IMG/VR virus record: IMGVR_UViG_3300008050_000026
Span: 1-64,000 of that record
Strand: one strand, 5' to 3'
Source of the DNA: a virus
Length of the DNA: 64,000 bases
The translations under genes were made by a program, and so were the position numbers. Shown here one piece after another: positions 40,500-49,493 of the stretch; positions within the stretch are counted from its first letter, which is position 1, and every line of letters starts with the position of its first letter. Under the pieces are notes generated by a model. That model did not search any database. It saw only the letters and a list, made by a program, of their open reading frames with translations, and was not told the DNA's origin.

Positions 40500-43213
40500 T
40501 GAGGGAAGAATTATTTGAATACACTCATCAAGATAAGTCTCAAGCTGTATTGGGTGACATCGTTGAAGATCTTGCTTCTGTATTGTATGGTTCGCTATTA
40601 CATGAAGTACTTCTTGTCAAAGATGATAATGGTGTTGATAATATATCCCGCCTTGTTGAGTTCTATACTGAGGATGATCTTCAAACAAACTCAGAAGACT
40701 CGATCAGATCGTTTGCGGAAGCGATAAAAGAAACAAAGGCAACTGAGAATGATGATCAATTAAAAAATCTTAAGGTCTACAACCAGACAGTATTCATGGT
40801 CGATATGCATCTTGTTGAAAGGATGCTTGTATTTACACAATCAACTCAACAAGTTGATCAATCGTCATATAATGCATTTATGTCAGAGGCGCATTATCGT
40901 TTGCTTCGAAGTCCATTACATCAACAGGTTCTTGAGTCAAAAAATGTTTCAAGAGGTGTTGCAAAGAATTTATTTGTACATGCTTCTGTATGGGGGTGGT
41001 CAAAAACGCTTTCACTTGATAATGATGGAAACTATAAAGATGTAATTGTAAATTGCTCGCCTTTCCTGTTTGATCTTACAACTGAAACAAATGAAAATGG
41101 TGGAAGTTTTCAAATGTCATTAGCTCCAGTTCAAGCTGAATATAGAGATGATAATTGGCAGATCAAAGATGGTTCATTGAAAGGATCACCTGACAATCGT
41201 ATTTCACATTCCAATTTGCATACCAATAATTTTAACAGGTCTGATTATTATTTTGAAAAGATATTTCAGGAAAATGACGTGATTTTCATCAGGTTTGAAA
41301 CACTTGAGATAGAAAAACAATCAAGATATGATAATGCAAGGAAATTATTCATAGATAAGACTGAAATACCAAACAAGCCTTATGATATGATAGCCCTCAT
41401 TGATGGTGTTGATATAACAACTGATCCTGAGTCAAATGAAGTTTCTGTTAAAATAAGAGGTAGGGATCTTACAAAATTACTTATTGAGGATGGTGTGTAT
41501 TTCTATCCACAGTTATTTGCAACAGGTGGAATGTTCGCTAACATATCAGATGACGATAAGCTTAAGAGATATGACGGACAATTACAGAGTCTGTTTGTGT
41601 TTTCATTCAAGAACGTTTCGACAACGTTAAAATTCATCATGAATGCACTTTCAAATATTGAAATCGTTTCCGATAAATTATTTGAACCATATAGTAACAG
41701 TAAAGACTTTGATGGGAATATTAAGGATAGACGAAATTATTTCTATTCTGAAAAGGAATTGACAGAAGCCTTAGCGTATGAAAAACGTGATACTGATGTC
41801 AAAAAGGTAATATCAGAAATTGAAGATGCAAGGGCATTAAGGGGGTTAATAAATTCAACACCTCTTGCAATATTACAGAATTTGAACTTATTTGTTGCTC
41901 ATTTGATAAAATATGATTTGTTCAATGTAGTAGATGGAGGAGATTTTGTTGGATTACCTAAAGGTTGGGGAGCTACTACGTATGATGGTCAAAATCTAAA
42001 GGCTAATGAACTTCCTTTATTTTCTAAGGATACTTTGATGTCAAAGTTACCTGGGCTCAATAGGATGATTTTGAATTTGACGAAACCCACATTGATAACT
42101 TCTCAAGGTACAATACATCAAGACATTGACGTACTTGGAATAGTAACACTTGTTCGAGAAAATCTTGTTTCTGTGGGTGTGACAAGTAATTTTAGACAAT
42201 TACCCACTGAAAATCCTGCTAAAGGAATTTGGCAGATCATAAATCTTGTAATTGATGAGTCGGTTCAACAAAGACGTTTGACTGACTCAAGTATTGGAAA
42301 TGAGCATGGTAGTCTCATTAATGCTGTTAAAAAGATTTGTCAATCACCTTTTGTAGAGTTTTTTACAGATACATATTATGATAAATTTTATTTCGTAGCA
42401 AGAAAACAACCTTTCGATAGGAAATCATTGGAAAGTGTTTTGAATGGTACAGTTGTAATTGATACCACAAAAGAAAGTTACGGGAATGATTATGGTCCTC
42501 TTATTGTTGATATTAATGAAGAAGATATTCTTCAAGAAAACATAACGTATGGTGATACTGCATTTTCATGGTATTACTTGAGACCTATAAATATGTTGAA
42601 TGGTGGTGTAAATGATATGAACTTTGCTTATTTGAAAGCAGTTTATTTCAAACGCTATGCTGAGATATGGGGGTCCAAGCCTTATGACATTTCGACGAAT
42701 TACATTGATTACTATTCAGTTCAGGATAAGGAGTTGAGAAACTCAGTTGGTCGATACATAAAACAAGGTATCTATGATCTGAAATTCATTATTGACATTC
42801 ACGCGCATTTACCTTTTACAAGAAAAGGGAACATAACAATAACACCCAACCGTAGAATAAAACGAGCAAATTATGTACGTCTTGTTTCAACAGGTGAGAT
42901 ATTCTATGTTGATGGAGTGGAACAGAATATGGCTGTTACTAATAGTGAAATAACAAGAAGCACAAATCTTACTATTTCAAGAGGTATGGTTGAGAAACAT
43001 ATCAACCCACCTGAATTAAGTCCAAATCAAGATAGTGGTCTTTATTCGTATTTTGACATCATAAATACAGACATTCCAGAAGGTATTTTTGAACAAAAGT
43101 CAGATGATGGTCAAGCGTTAAGTGCTAACGAATACAACGAAAAGATCTTGGCTAACTGGGGTGTAAATGATGATGTATTTGATTTTTTCTTAAAAAAGAA
43201 ACAATTTCTATAA
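40499..43213 (+). CDS. Baseplate hub-like protein (904 aa)
   Basis: The large protein contains KIRGRDLTKLLIEDGVYFYP and, near the C-terminus, VRLVSTGEIFYVDGVEQ with EITRSTNLTISRGM. The combination of a GRDL motif and a final ring-forming beta segment is typical of gpD/gp27-type hub proteins, here with long additional helical regions. It lies between tape measure and spike-like genes, as a hub should. Confidence 0.65.
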   Translation: MREELFEYTHQDKSQAVLGDIVEDLASVLYGSLLHEVLLVKDDNGVDNISRLVEFYTEDDLQTNSEDSIRSFAEAIKETKATENDDQLKNLKVYNQTVFMVDMHLVERMLVFTQSTQQVDQSSYNAFMSEAHYRLLRSPLHQQVLESKNVSRGVAKNLFVHASVWGWSKTLSLDNDGNYKDVIVNCSPFLFDLTTETNENGGSFQMSLAPVQAEYRDDNWQIKDGSLKGSPDNRISHSNLHTNNFNRSDYYFEKIFQENDVIFIRFETLEIEKQSRYDNARKLFIDKTEIPNKPYDMIALIDGVDITTDPESNEVSVKIRGRDLTKLLIEDGVYFYPQLFATGGMFANISDDDKLKRYDGQLQSLFVFSFKNVSTTLKFIMNALSNIEIVSDKLFEPYSNSKDFDGNIKDRRNYFYSEKELTEALAYEKRDTDVKKVISEIEDARALRGLINSTPLAILQNLNLFVAHLIKYDLFNVVDGGDFVGLPKGWGATTYDGQNLKANELPLFSKDTLMSKLPGLNRMILNLTKPTLITSQGTIHQDIDVLGIVTLVRENLVSVGVTSNFRQLPTENPAKGIWQIINLVIDESVQQRRLTDSSIGNEHGSLINAVKKICQSPFVEFFTDTYYDKFYFVARKQPFDRKSLESVLNGTVVIDTTKESYGNDYGPLIVDINEEDILQENITYGDTAFSWYYLRPINMLNGGVNDMNFAYLKAVYFKRYAEIWGSKPYDISTNYIDYYSVQDKELRNSVGRYIKQGIYDLKFIIDIHAHLPFTRKGNITITPNRRIKRANYVRLVSTGEIFYVDGVEQNMAVTNSEITRSTNLTISRGMVEKHINPPELSPNQDSGLYSYFDIINTDIPEGIFEQKSDDGQALSANEYNEKILANWGVNDDVFDFFLKKKQFL

Positions 43214-44133
43214 TGTTTGGAAATCGTAAATATGGAGTAACAACGCAAAGGGCTGGAACCAGATATTATACTGGGTTTGGATACGTTGCTTTACCTAAAG
43301 ATCTTGATAGGGATAAATACATCAACAACTGTTTGAGAACAAATTCTATTACAATATTGTTTGAAAATGGGGGATGGGCTGATAATGTACCTGTTGCAAA
43401 AGGATTATTCGAACACATAGAATTTCCAGACGATCCTGAAAAATTAGGTAGTCAAGTTGTTTATTCAAGCCTTAACGCTACAGGTTGGTTGTTTATTACA
43501 GCAGTTCTTCCTAAAAACAACGAGGTTGTTGTTACCAATGAACTTCAATTTGTAAAGCAAAGAAGTGGTTCTAACGGAGTAGTATCAATAGTAGGCGATG
43601 CTTTGAAGCAATTTGTGAATATCACAGTGTCGAGTTTCAAAAAAGGAATGGGTTCATTCAATTTATCTGTATCAAATCCAGATAAGACAGCTGAATTGAA
43701 CGTTAGGGTAAAAGGTTCAAAGAATTCAGATATTGAAGGTTCCGAAAATAAGGAGATCCTTGGTACAAAGACAACAACTGTTTCAGATAAATACGTCATA
43801 AATGTAAGTGAAGATGATACACTTACAACCATTACCATAGAAAAGGATGTTGGAGTAATAATTGAAGATCAATATGACAATAAGTTAGAGTTGAAGAAAG
43901 ATGGTGTTTTCTGGAATGGTGGGGATAACGGTGGTTTGATAAATATTTCAGACATTGTTGCTCAAATGAATAAGAATGAAAAGCTCACAAATAATCTGTT
44001 GGCTGCATTACAAGGGGTTGTAGTTCCACTTGCTCCATCTGGAACGTATCCTTTTGCTCCATTGTTCTCTGCTTATCAACCTCTCGCTGAAACTCAGAAG
44101 GATCAAATTGAAGATACTAAAGTCAATCATTAA
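43213..44133 (+). CDS. Baseplate spike/assembly protein V-like (306 aa)
   Basis: The C-terminal half has IEDQYDNKLELKKDGVFWNG GDNGGLINISDIVAQMN, the pattern that closes gpV/gp45-type spike proteins. The N-terminal half is an OB-like beta domain. The C-terminus carries PLAPSGTYPFAPL. It shares one base with the hub gene, as expected for partners. No separate PAAR-type tip was found nearby. Confidence 0.6.
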   Translation: MFGNRKYGVTTQRAGTRYYTGFGYVALPKDLDRDKYINNCLRTNSITILFENGGWADNVPVAKGLFEHIEFPDDPEKLGSQVVYSSLNATGWLFITAVLPKNNEVVVTNELQFVKQRSGSNGVVSIVGDALKQFVNITVSSFKKGMGSFNLSVSNPDKTAELNVRVKGSKNSDIEGSENKEILGTKTTTVSDKYVINVSEDDTLTTITIEKDVGVIIEDQYDNKLELKKDGVFWNGGDNGGLINISDIVAQMNKNEKLTNNLLAALQGVVVPLAPSGTYPFAPLFSAYQPLAETQKDQIEDTKVNH

Positions 44134-44136
44134 ACA

Positions 44137-44144
44137 TATATTTG
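44137..44144 (+). promoter_or_regulatory. -7 element TATATTTG before the endolysin gene
   Basis: TATATTTG lies 13 bases before the ATG at 44158. It would allow separate timing of the lysis enzyme inside the tail operon. Confidence 0.5.
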
Positions 44145-44157
44145 TAAAAACATCGTT

Positions 44158-44664
44158 ATGAAATATAGTTCAGGAAATAAATTCGGTTCAAGATCAAAAG
44201 AAATTCTTGCAACGTGTCATGCTGATCTTCAACTTATTCACAATACAGCAATAGGACAATGTCCCGTTGATTATGGTCCACATGCTGGCGCCAGAACAAT
44301 TCCTGAACAGCAAAAATATTTTGATGAAAGTAAATCGAGAATAAATCCGAAATCATATCCTTCACCAGAAGCTTTGGCTAAGGTAGCCAAGCATATCACT
44401 ATTCCTGATCATCCAGAATACGATAAAAGTAGAGCAACTGATCATCATGTTGCTGAAAAGCATAATGGAAAGGCACTTACTTGGGATGAAATTCATCTTG
44501 CTTTTACTGCCGGCTATTTAATACGCGTTTCTCACGAATTACACAACGCTGGGAAAATCCAACATATTTTACGTTGGGGCGGAGATTGGGACTCAGATGG
44601 GGTCATCGCATTGGACCATAAGTTAAAGGACATGCCTCATTTGGAACTAATCAAAGTTAAATAA
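44158..44664 (+). CDS. M15-type peptidoglycan peptidase, endolysin (168 aa)
   Basis: The product resembles phage L-alanyl-D-glutamate peptidases of the M15 group: HAGARTIPEQQKYFDESKSR is the conserved substrate region, and LRWGGDWDSDGVIALDHKLK with MPHLEL carries the tryptophan and late His ligand. The usual SxHxxGxAxD motif is changed to a form around SRATDHHVAEKHNG, so ligand assignment needs a structure. No signal peptide is visible, consistent with holin-dependent release. It lies in the tail operon, far from the holin at 4524; a tail-associated lysin is an alternative. Confidence 0.7.
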   Translation: MKYSSGNKFGSRSKEILATCHADLQLIHNTAIGQCPVDYGPHAGARTIPEQQKYFDESKSRINPKSYPSPEALAKVAKHITIPDHPEYDKSRATDHHVAEKHNGKALTWDEIHLAFTAGYLIRVSHELHNAGKIQHILRWGGDWDSDGVIALDHKLKDMPHLELIKVK

Positions 44665-45410
44665 TGGCATCAACGATAGAGTCGGTAAGGGAAGTTTACA
44701 AAAACTTAAGAGGTAGTTACGGTAAGGTTGGATTGAATGCCGTATTTCCTAATGATTTTGAAGCCTATATGATGGGCCTCGAACTTGTGAATGGATCTGG
44801 AGAGGTTGAAGAGTATTTCGTATTTCCTATCAATCCAAATCAACTTGTGGAGGTTTCTAAAAGGATTACATCCATTAGAAAAACGTTGGGAGGTGTTTCA
44901 ATACACTCAACAGAAAAATTCATACCTACAGATATTACTATGCAAGGAACCTTTGGTAGGAAATTGAAATTTCTTATTGGTGATGATATAATCAACTTTG
45001 CAGGATTGTCATTTGGTTTCAAAAAGAATAGGTTCAAATTTGATTTCAACACGAACGCTGCAGCAAGGGAACTTACAAGGCAGGTAAAAACTGGTTACGG
45101 TTGTATTAAGGTATTGGAGTCAGTATGTAATCGGAGTGAAACACTTGATGAGAATGGAAAACCTTATGAGTTGTATTTGTACAACCTTGCTTTAGGGAAT
45201 AGTTATCTTGTAAAGGTACTTGATCTTACTTTTTCACAAAGTGAACAAATGAATATGATCTGGAGTTACAATCTTGTATTAAAATCAATCGCACCAATTG
45301 ATCAGGTAAAAAGAAGATCAGCATTGAACCTGATAAGAGCGATGGGTGCTGGTTTTGTACAAAGTACAGCAAATGCACATTTGCCTAAATTGCTTAAGAT
45401 GCTTGGCTAA
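44664..45410 (+). CDS. Tail/baseplate protein (248 aa)
   Basis: The product has FPINPNQLVEVSKRITSIRK TLGGVSIHS, a pattern often seen in baseplate or tube-initiator proteins that contact the hub, followed by a domain with LRGRKLKFL-like residues (MQGTFGRKLKFLIGDD) and a C-terminal VLKSIAPIDQ. It shares one base with each neighbour. No definite family is named. Confidence 0.5.
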   Translation: MASTIESVREVYKNLRGSYGKVGLNAVFPNDFEAYMMGLELVNGSGEVEEYFVFPINPNQLVEVSKRITSIRKTLGGVSIHSTEKFIPTDITMQGTFGRKLKFLIGDDIINFAGLSFGFKKNRFKFDFNTNAAARELTRQVKTGYGCIKVLESVCNRSETLDENGKPYELYLYNLALGNSYLVKVLDLTFSQSEQMNMIWSYNLVLKSIAPIDQVKRRSALNLIRAMGAGFVQSTANAHLPKLLKMLG

Positions 45411-46336
45411 TGGATATTACTAAAGACATATTGGAAGAATTTGAAGAAATAACTAATTTCGATGCTATTTCGTTCATTCAGGCGTATGTTGATTTTTTAC
45501 AAAAAGATCTATCAAAAATCCAACTGTTCTTTAGTGGTCAAATAAAGAATAATTCGCAAGATGCATTTGATAATTTGAAGCAATTAAGAATAACAGTTGA
45601 AGATTTTTATTCCACCTTTAGATCATTTGAGACACAGTTGTGGTCATTCAAATGGTGGGATCTATTGGAAGAGATTGAAAGAATAGAACATACGATCAGT
45701 TTGATGGAGAACATGTCAAAATGGATGCGTAGTAGTATTTTGAATTCAAGTTTTTCTCAGGATCAACTGGCTGACTCAAATCTTATTCAAGGAGAAACCC
45801 TTGCTGATTTTTCAAGAACACGTGAAGGTTCTTCTGACCCTAATAATGATTGGTATGAGCTTGCGTTGTTGAATGACCTTACTGAAGAGGAATATACAAC
45901 CGATGGTGGTAATTTACTGTACTACAAAAAAAGGAATGGACCTATCCTATTCATTGAGTCAGTAGTAGATAATATCGTAGGTGAAACTATATTGGGTCTT
46001 GATATTCAACAAACAATGGAGTTTGCTGATGATGATCTTGTAGTTTTATCACATAAGGACACATTTTATCAAGCAGTTGATATTTTAGCTACGTTAAAGA
46101 AAGGCGATAACCCAGAATTCTATGAAATTGGATTACAACCCGGAGTTACAGCAGGTTCAAATATCAACTCAATAGGGTTTCCTGTAATTTTGAGACAAAT
46201 GAGTGAGTCGTTTGGTACAGATGATACGATAAGAACATCAGAAGTAACGGAAATTAGAAGAGACCAAGATGCGTTGTTCATTGATTTTGAAGTTGAAAGT
46301 ATGAATAGCGATACAACCATTGCGTCAGTAAATTAA
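45410..46336 (+). CDS. Baseplate-region hypothetical protein (308 aa)
   Basis: The N-terminal half is helical and acidic (LRITVEDFYSTFRSFETQLW). The C-terminal half is beta-rich with LFIESVVDNIVGETILGLDI and ends DALFIDFEVESMNSDTT. It lies directly before the gpJ-like gene, where a gp25/gpW-like wedge protein is expected, but the lysozyme-like gp25 motif is not evident. Assigned to the baseplate from position. Confidence 0.5.
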   Translation: MDITKDILEEFEEITNFDAISFIQAYVDFLQKDLSKIQLFFSGQIKNNSQDAFDNLKQLRITVEDFYSTFRSFETQLWSFKWWDLLEEIERIEHTISLMENMSKWMRSSILNSSFSQDQLADSNLIQGETLADFSRTREGSSDPNNDWYELALLNDLTEEEYTTDGGNLLYYKKRNGPILFIESVVDNIVGETILGLDIQQTMEFADDDLVVLSHKDTFYQAVDILATLKKGDNPEFYEIGLQPGVTAGSNINSIGFPVILRQMSESFGTDDTIRTSEVTEIRRDQDALFIDFEVESMNSDTTIASVN

Positions 46337-46341
46337 AAGAC

Positions 46342-47547
46342 ATGGCACTTAATATTAGACCAAGTACAAGCAAAGAAAGAAAGGAACTATTTGTCGAAGC
46401 TATGCTTAATAAGACAGATAAGGTTACTAAGGTTTCGCCAAATTCAGTTTTGAGTGGAGTTGCTTTTGGTGTAGGTAAGATTGCAGGAAAGGCTGAAAAA
46501 GACATTTTCCTTGCTGTGGCCCAATTATTTCCTGATCATGCGTATGGTGAACAATTGGATCAGGTGGCTGAAAATTTTGGTATTGCTCCAAGGTTTTTGC
46601 AATCTGGATCATCAACCTATTTAAGATTAGTTGGTGATGTTGGTACACAATATGCTATAAACACTCACATTTTTTCAGGTACTAATGGTATTCAATTCCA
46701 ACTTGAAGAAGATGTTACGATAGGGGCTGCAGGATTTACATATACCAAAGTTAGAAGCGTTGATACTGGAGTTCAATCAAATGTAAACCCAGGAGATGTT
46801 TCCAACGTTACACCTGTACCTGTAGGACATACATACGTCGTGAATGAATACATTTCAACAGGTGGTAGAGAAAATGAGTCAGATGAGGATTTTCGAAATA
46901 GAATAAAGGAGGGAGCCAATATTCTTGGAAAGGCAACAATTTCATCACTTGAACAGGCGATGATGAAGATCAACACAAATGTTCTTCGTGTATTTTTCTA
47001 TGGACGTGATGATAATGGCAAATTGGTTCTTGCAATCCAATCACAAAATGGAATTGATTTCAACGAACAGGAACTTGATGAATTGCTTGATAAAGCTGAT
47101 AAGTACATGGCTTTTACAGAACTCAGGCCTTATGGTACACAAAGTTTTGGTGTGAAACTAAGAAACGTTGAATATGATCCTCTTGATATTTCGTTCAGAT
47201 GTAACCTATTCAATAACTTTGATCCAGATGCTGTAAGAAAAGAAATTCAGATCAACATCAGTAAATACCTTGATTTTAGAAACTTTACTCAAGGTGGGAT
47301 TGTTGAATGGGATAATATACTGGAGATTGTGAAAAAAACAAAAGGTGTGAAGTACGTGCCAGACCAATTCTTCTATCCTAATAATGATATACAAACAAGT
47401 AGGGTGAAGATCATGCGCCTCAGGGGCTTCCTAATGTTAAACCTTGAAGGAACAGTTATCAGTACGCTTCAAAATACATTGTCGCCAGTTTACTATCCCC
47501 AAGAGGCAGATTTTTCATTCCAACAAACTGTATTAGCTGAAATATAA
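46342..47547 (+). CDS. Baseplate wedge protein, gpJ-like (401 aa)
   Basis: The layout fits the baseplate J family: an N-terminal helical part with DHAYGEQLDQVAENFGIAPR, a beta domain with GTQYAINTHIFSGTNGIQFQ, the conserved GGRENESDEDFRNRIKEG, then ATISSLEQAMMKINTNVLRV. The first and third motifs are strongly characteristic. Together with sheath and hub genes this defines a contractile baseplate. Confidence 0.8.
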   Translation: MALNIRPSTSKERKELFVEAMLNKTDKVTKVSPNSVLSGVAFGVGKIAGKAEKDIFLAVAQLFPDHAYGEQLDQVAENFGIAPRFLQSGSSTYLRLVGDVGTQYAINTHIFSGTNGIQFQLEEDVTIGAAGFTYTKVRSVDTGVQSNVNPGDVSNVTPVPVGHTYVVNEYISTGGRENESDEDFRNRIKEGANILGKATISSLEQAMMKINTNVLRVFFYGRDDNGKLVLAIQSQNGIDFNEQELDELLDKADKYMAFTELRPYGTQSFGVKLRNVEYDPLDISFRCNLFNNFDPDAVRKEIQINISKYLDFRNFTQGGIVEWDNILEIVKKTKGVKYVPDQFFYPNNDIQTSRVKIMRLRGFLMLNLEGTVISTLQNTLSPVYYPQEADFSFQQTVLAEI

Positions 47548-47876
47548 TGGGAAAAGGAATAGCAAAAGTTCATCAAACGTATTCCTTTCCAAGGATAAAG
47601 CCTACTGTAGAAGATGCATCAAATTTGAGTATAACAAATGAAGATATGACCACGTATCCTCATTGTGGTTTTAATATAATGGATGTTGAACCTAAAGGGA
47701 TCAATTATGTTGAAACTTTGGAAGGTGAGCTTATGACAGTTTCGAGGGATGAATATCCAAATGGTGTCAATTTTTATATTGATAACATGGGTAACATGAT
47801 TGTATACACTGATGATGAAACATTTAAGAATTTTTCCATTGATGAGATGGGTAACGTAATTTATACAACACCATAA
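47547..47876 (+). CDS. Small baseplate/fibre protein with internal repeat (109 aa)
   Basis: The C-terminal half has two related segments: NGVNFYIDNMGNMIVYTDDE and FKNFSIDEMGNVIYTTP. The repeat is short and beta-type. It shares one base with each neighbour and lies between the J-like gene and the fibre duplication. A fibre attachment or linker role is possible. Confidence 0.5.
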   Translation: MGKGIAKVHQTYSFPRIKPTVEDASNLSITNEDMTTYPHCGFNIMDVEPKGINYVETLEGELMTVSRDEYPNGVNFYIDNMGNMIVYTDDETFKNFSIDEMGNVIYTTP

Positions 47877-48403
47877 TGGCTTCTGGTTCAAAAAATCTTG
47901 GTCTCGTAAAAGCAATTCATGCTGGAAATACTGCTCCAGCGAATACTGCCATGATCTGGTATAACACTTTAACATTCAGGCACTACTATCATAATGGAAC
48001 AATTTGGGTTCTTTTTGGTACTGGAGGAGGAGCTGGTGGAACGCCAAAAGTAACCGTTGAAATGGGTTATACAACCAACGTTTCAATAAATGGTCAGCAA
48101 AATGGTATAAATTTTGATCCTACTTTCAAAATATCAACTGCGCCAAAACCAGTACCTGTACCTTTTAGAGTTAGCGTTGACAGAAATGGAAATGATGGGG
48201 AAGTTGAATTAACGTTTACAGATGCAGCAGGAGGTATGCATAATATGGATGGTGTATCGTATACTATGCCAGCAAATATGAGTGAAGTACTTTTCATGTT
48301 TGAAACTACACAAGCAAATCCAGTAGGTGTTTATACATTGGAAGTAAATTGTGTTTTGGGATCTTATTCGTTTTCACGAGAATTAACGATAGAAATTATT
48401 TAA
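47876..48403 (+). CDS. Tail fibre-like protein, copy A of the duplicated head module (175 aa)
   Basis: Residues 1-50 (MASGSKNLGLVKAIHAGNTA, PANTAMIWYNTL, RHYYHNG, W) form a module repeated at the start of the next protein. Residues about 57-175 are a separate beta-sandwich-like domain, with PVPFRVSVDRNGNDGEVELT and YTLEVNCVLGSYSFSREL, unrelated to the next gene. The shared N-terminus is probably the attachment domain and the C-terminus the variable binding domain. Confidence 0.6.
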   Translation: MASGSKNLGLVKAIHAGNTAPANTAMIWYNTLTFRHYYHNGTIWVLFGTGGGAGGTPKVTVEMGYTTNVSINGQQNGINFDPTFKISTAPKPVPVPFRVSVDRNGNDGEVELTFTDAAGGMHNMDGVSYTMPANMSEVLFMFETTQANPVGVYTLEVNCVLGSYSFSRELTIEII

Positions 48404-48404
48404 G

Positions 48405-49493
48405 ATGGCTTCAGGTACAAAAAATCTTGGTTTAGTTAAAGCAATACACGCAGGAAATACTGCGCCTGCTAATACATATATGATCTGGTACAATACACTT
48501 GCATCAAGGCATTATTATCACAATGGGTCAAGCTGGGTCGAATTAGGTACTGGAGGATCTGGAGCATTTGAAACAATTCCACATTTTGTTTATCAGCCTC
48601 TTGGAGTTGATAGTGGTATGGTCTATAATGATTTTGAAATCATGATGGATGATGTTATTGAACAGAAAGGCAAGAAAACAATCTATTTTGATAGAACATT
48701 TTTATCAGCTTTGGATGCAATGGAAATACCAGTCAAATCTGGTGGTGGTTCTTGGGATTTTATAGATGTTTCGTTTCAGTGGTTATTTGAGTCAGTTTAC
48801 GATACATCAAACATTACAATAAGCGTAGCAGATGGAAATTTATGGGAAAATTTTCCAGACAATTTCTCTTTTATAAGGTTAATCTTTAATAACACTTCTT
48901 TTCCAGTCTATTCAGATAGTTCTGGACAAAAACTCAGCCTTTTAGACTCAGCTACAACGTTTGAAAACCTTGGTTCTGTTGAAGTTATGAATTTGTCAGG
49001 TTCAGCGGAATTTGTTTTTGGTTTGGAAGAAGGTTCAAAGATGAAAAATGGTTCTTATGAGATTTTCAATTTAGTTGGAAATTCGTCTATAAATCTTGCG
49101 TTGATTGGTGCTGGAGAAATTGAACAAGACGTCATAAGAGGAGCGATAACAGCTTATGTCGATATAAATTTGACCCACGGAGGGTCAAGTTATAAAGAAA
49201 CGCAAACCAATTATGCTGGTACAGTTGAATTACAAAGTAAAAATGCTTCAAGAATTATGTTTGGTGTTTTACCAAATTTGGGTTCAATATCTTTTGCACA
49301 TAATTTTGGTAATGAGTTTTTGCACATCGAAGTTTATAGAAACTCGGGTTTTCCAAAAATAAGATTAGGGACTGTTTCGGAAGTAAGAGTTCAAATAGAT
49401 GATGATGATAATATTACAATAACAGATCTTTTTGGGTTAGGCGGAATAAACATTCAAGTAGTCATTGCATCAAAACCTCAACAGATAGACTAA
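48405..49493 (+). CDS. Tail fibre-like protein, copy B of the duplicated head module (362 aa)
   Basis: The first 50 residues repeat those of the preceding protein almost exactly (MASGTKNLGLVKAIHAGNTA, then RHYYHNGSSWVELGTGG), while codons differ at silent positions, so the duplication is old and under protein-level selection. The rest is a longer beta-rich domain with no recognised family. Both proteins probably attach to the same baseplate site with different receptor-binding ends. Confidence 0.6.
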   Translation: MASGTKNLGLVKAIHAGNTAPANTYMIWYNTLASRHYYHNGSSWVELGTGGSGAFETIPHFVYQPLGVDSGMVYNDFEIMMDDVIEQKGKKTIYFDRTFLSALDAMEIPVKSGGGSWDFIDVSFQWLFESVYDTSNITISVADGNLWENFPDNFSFIRLIFNNTSFPVYSDSSGQKLSLLDSATTFENLGSVEVMNLSGSAEFVFGLEEGSKMKNGSYEIFNLVGNSSINLALIGAGEIEQDVIRGAITAYVDINLTHGGSSYKETQTNYAGTVELQSKNASRIMFGVLPNLGSISFAHNFGNEFLHIEVYRNSGFPKIRLGTVSEVRVQIDDDDNITITDLFGLGGINIQVVIASKPQQID

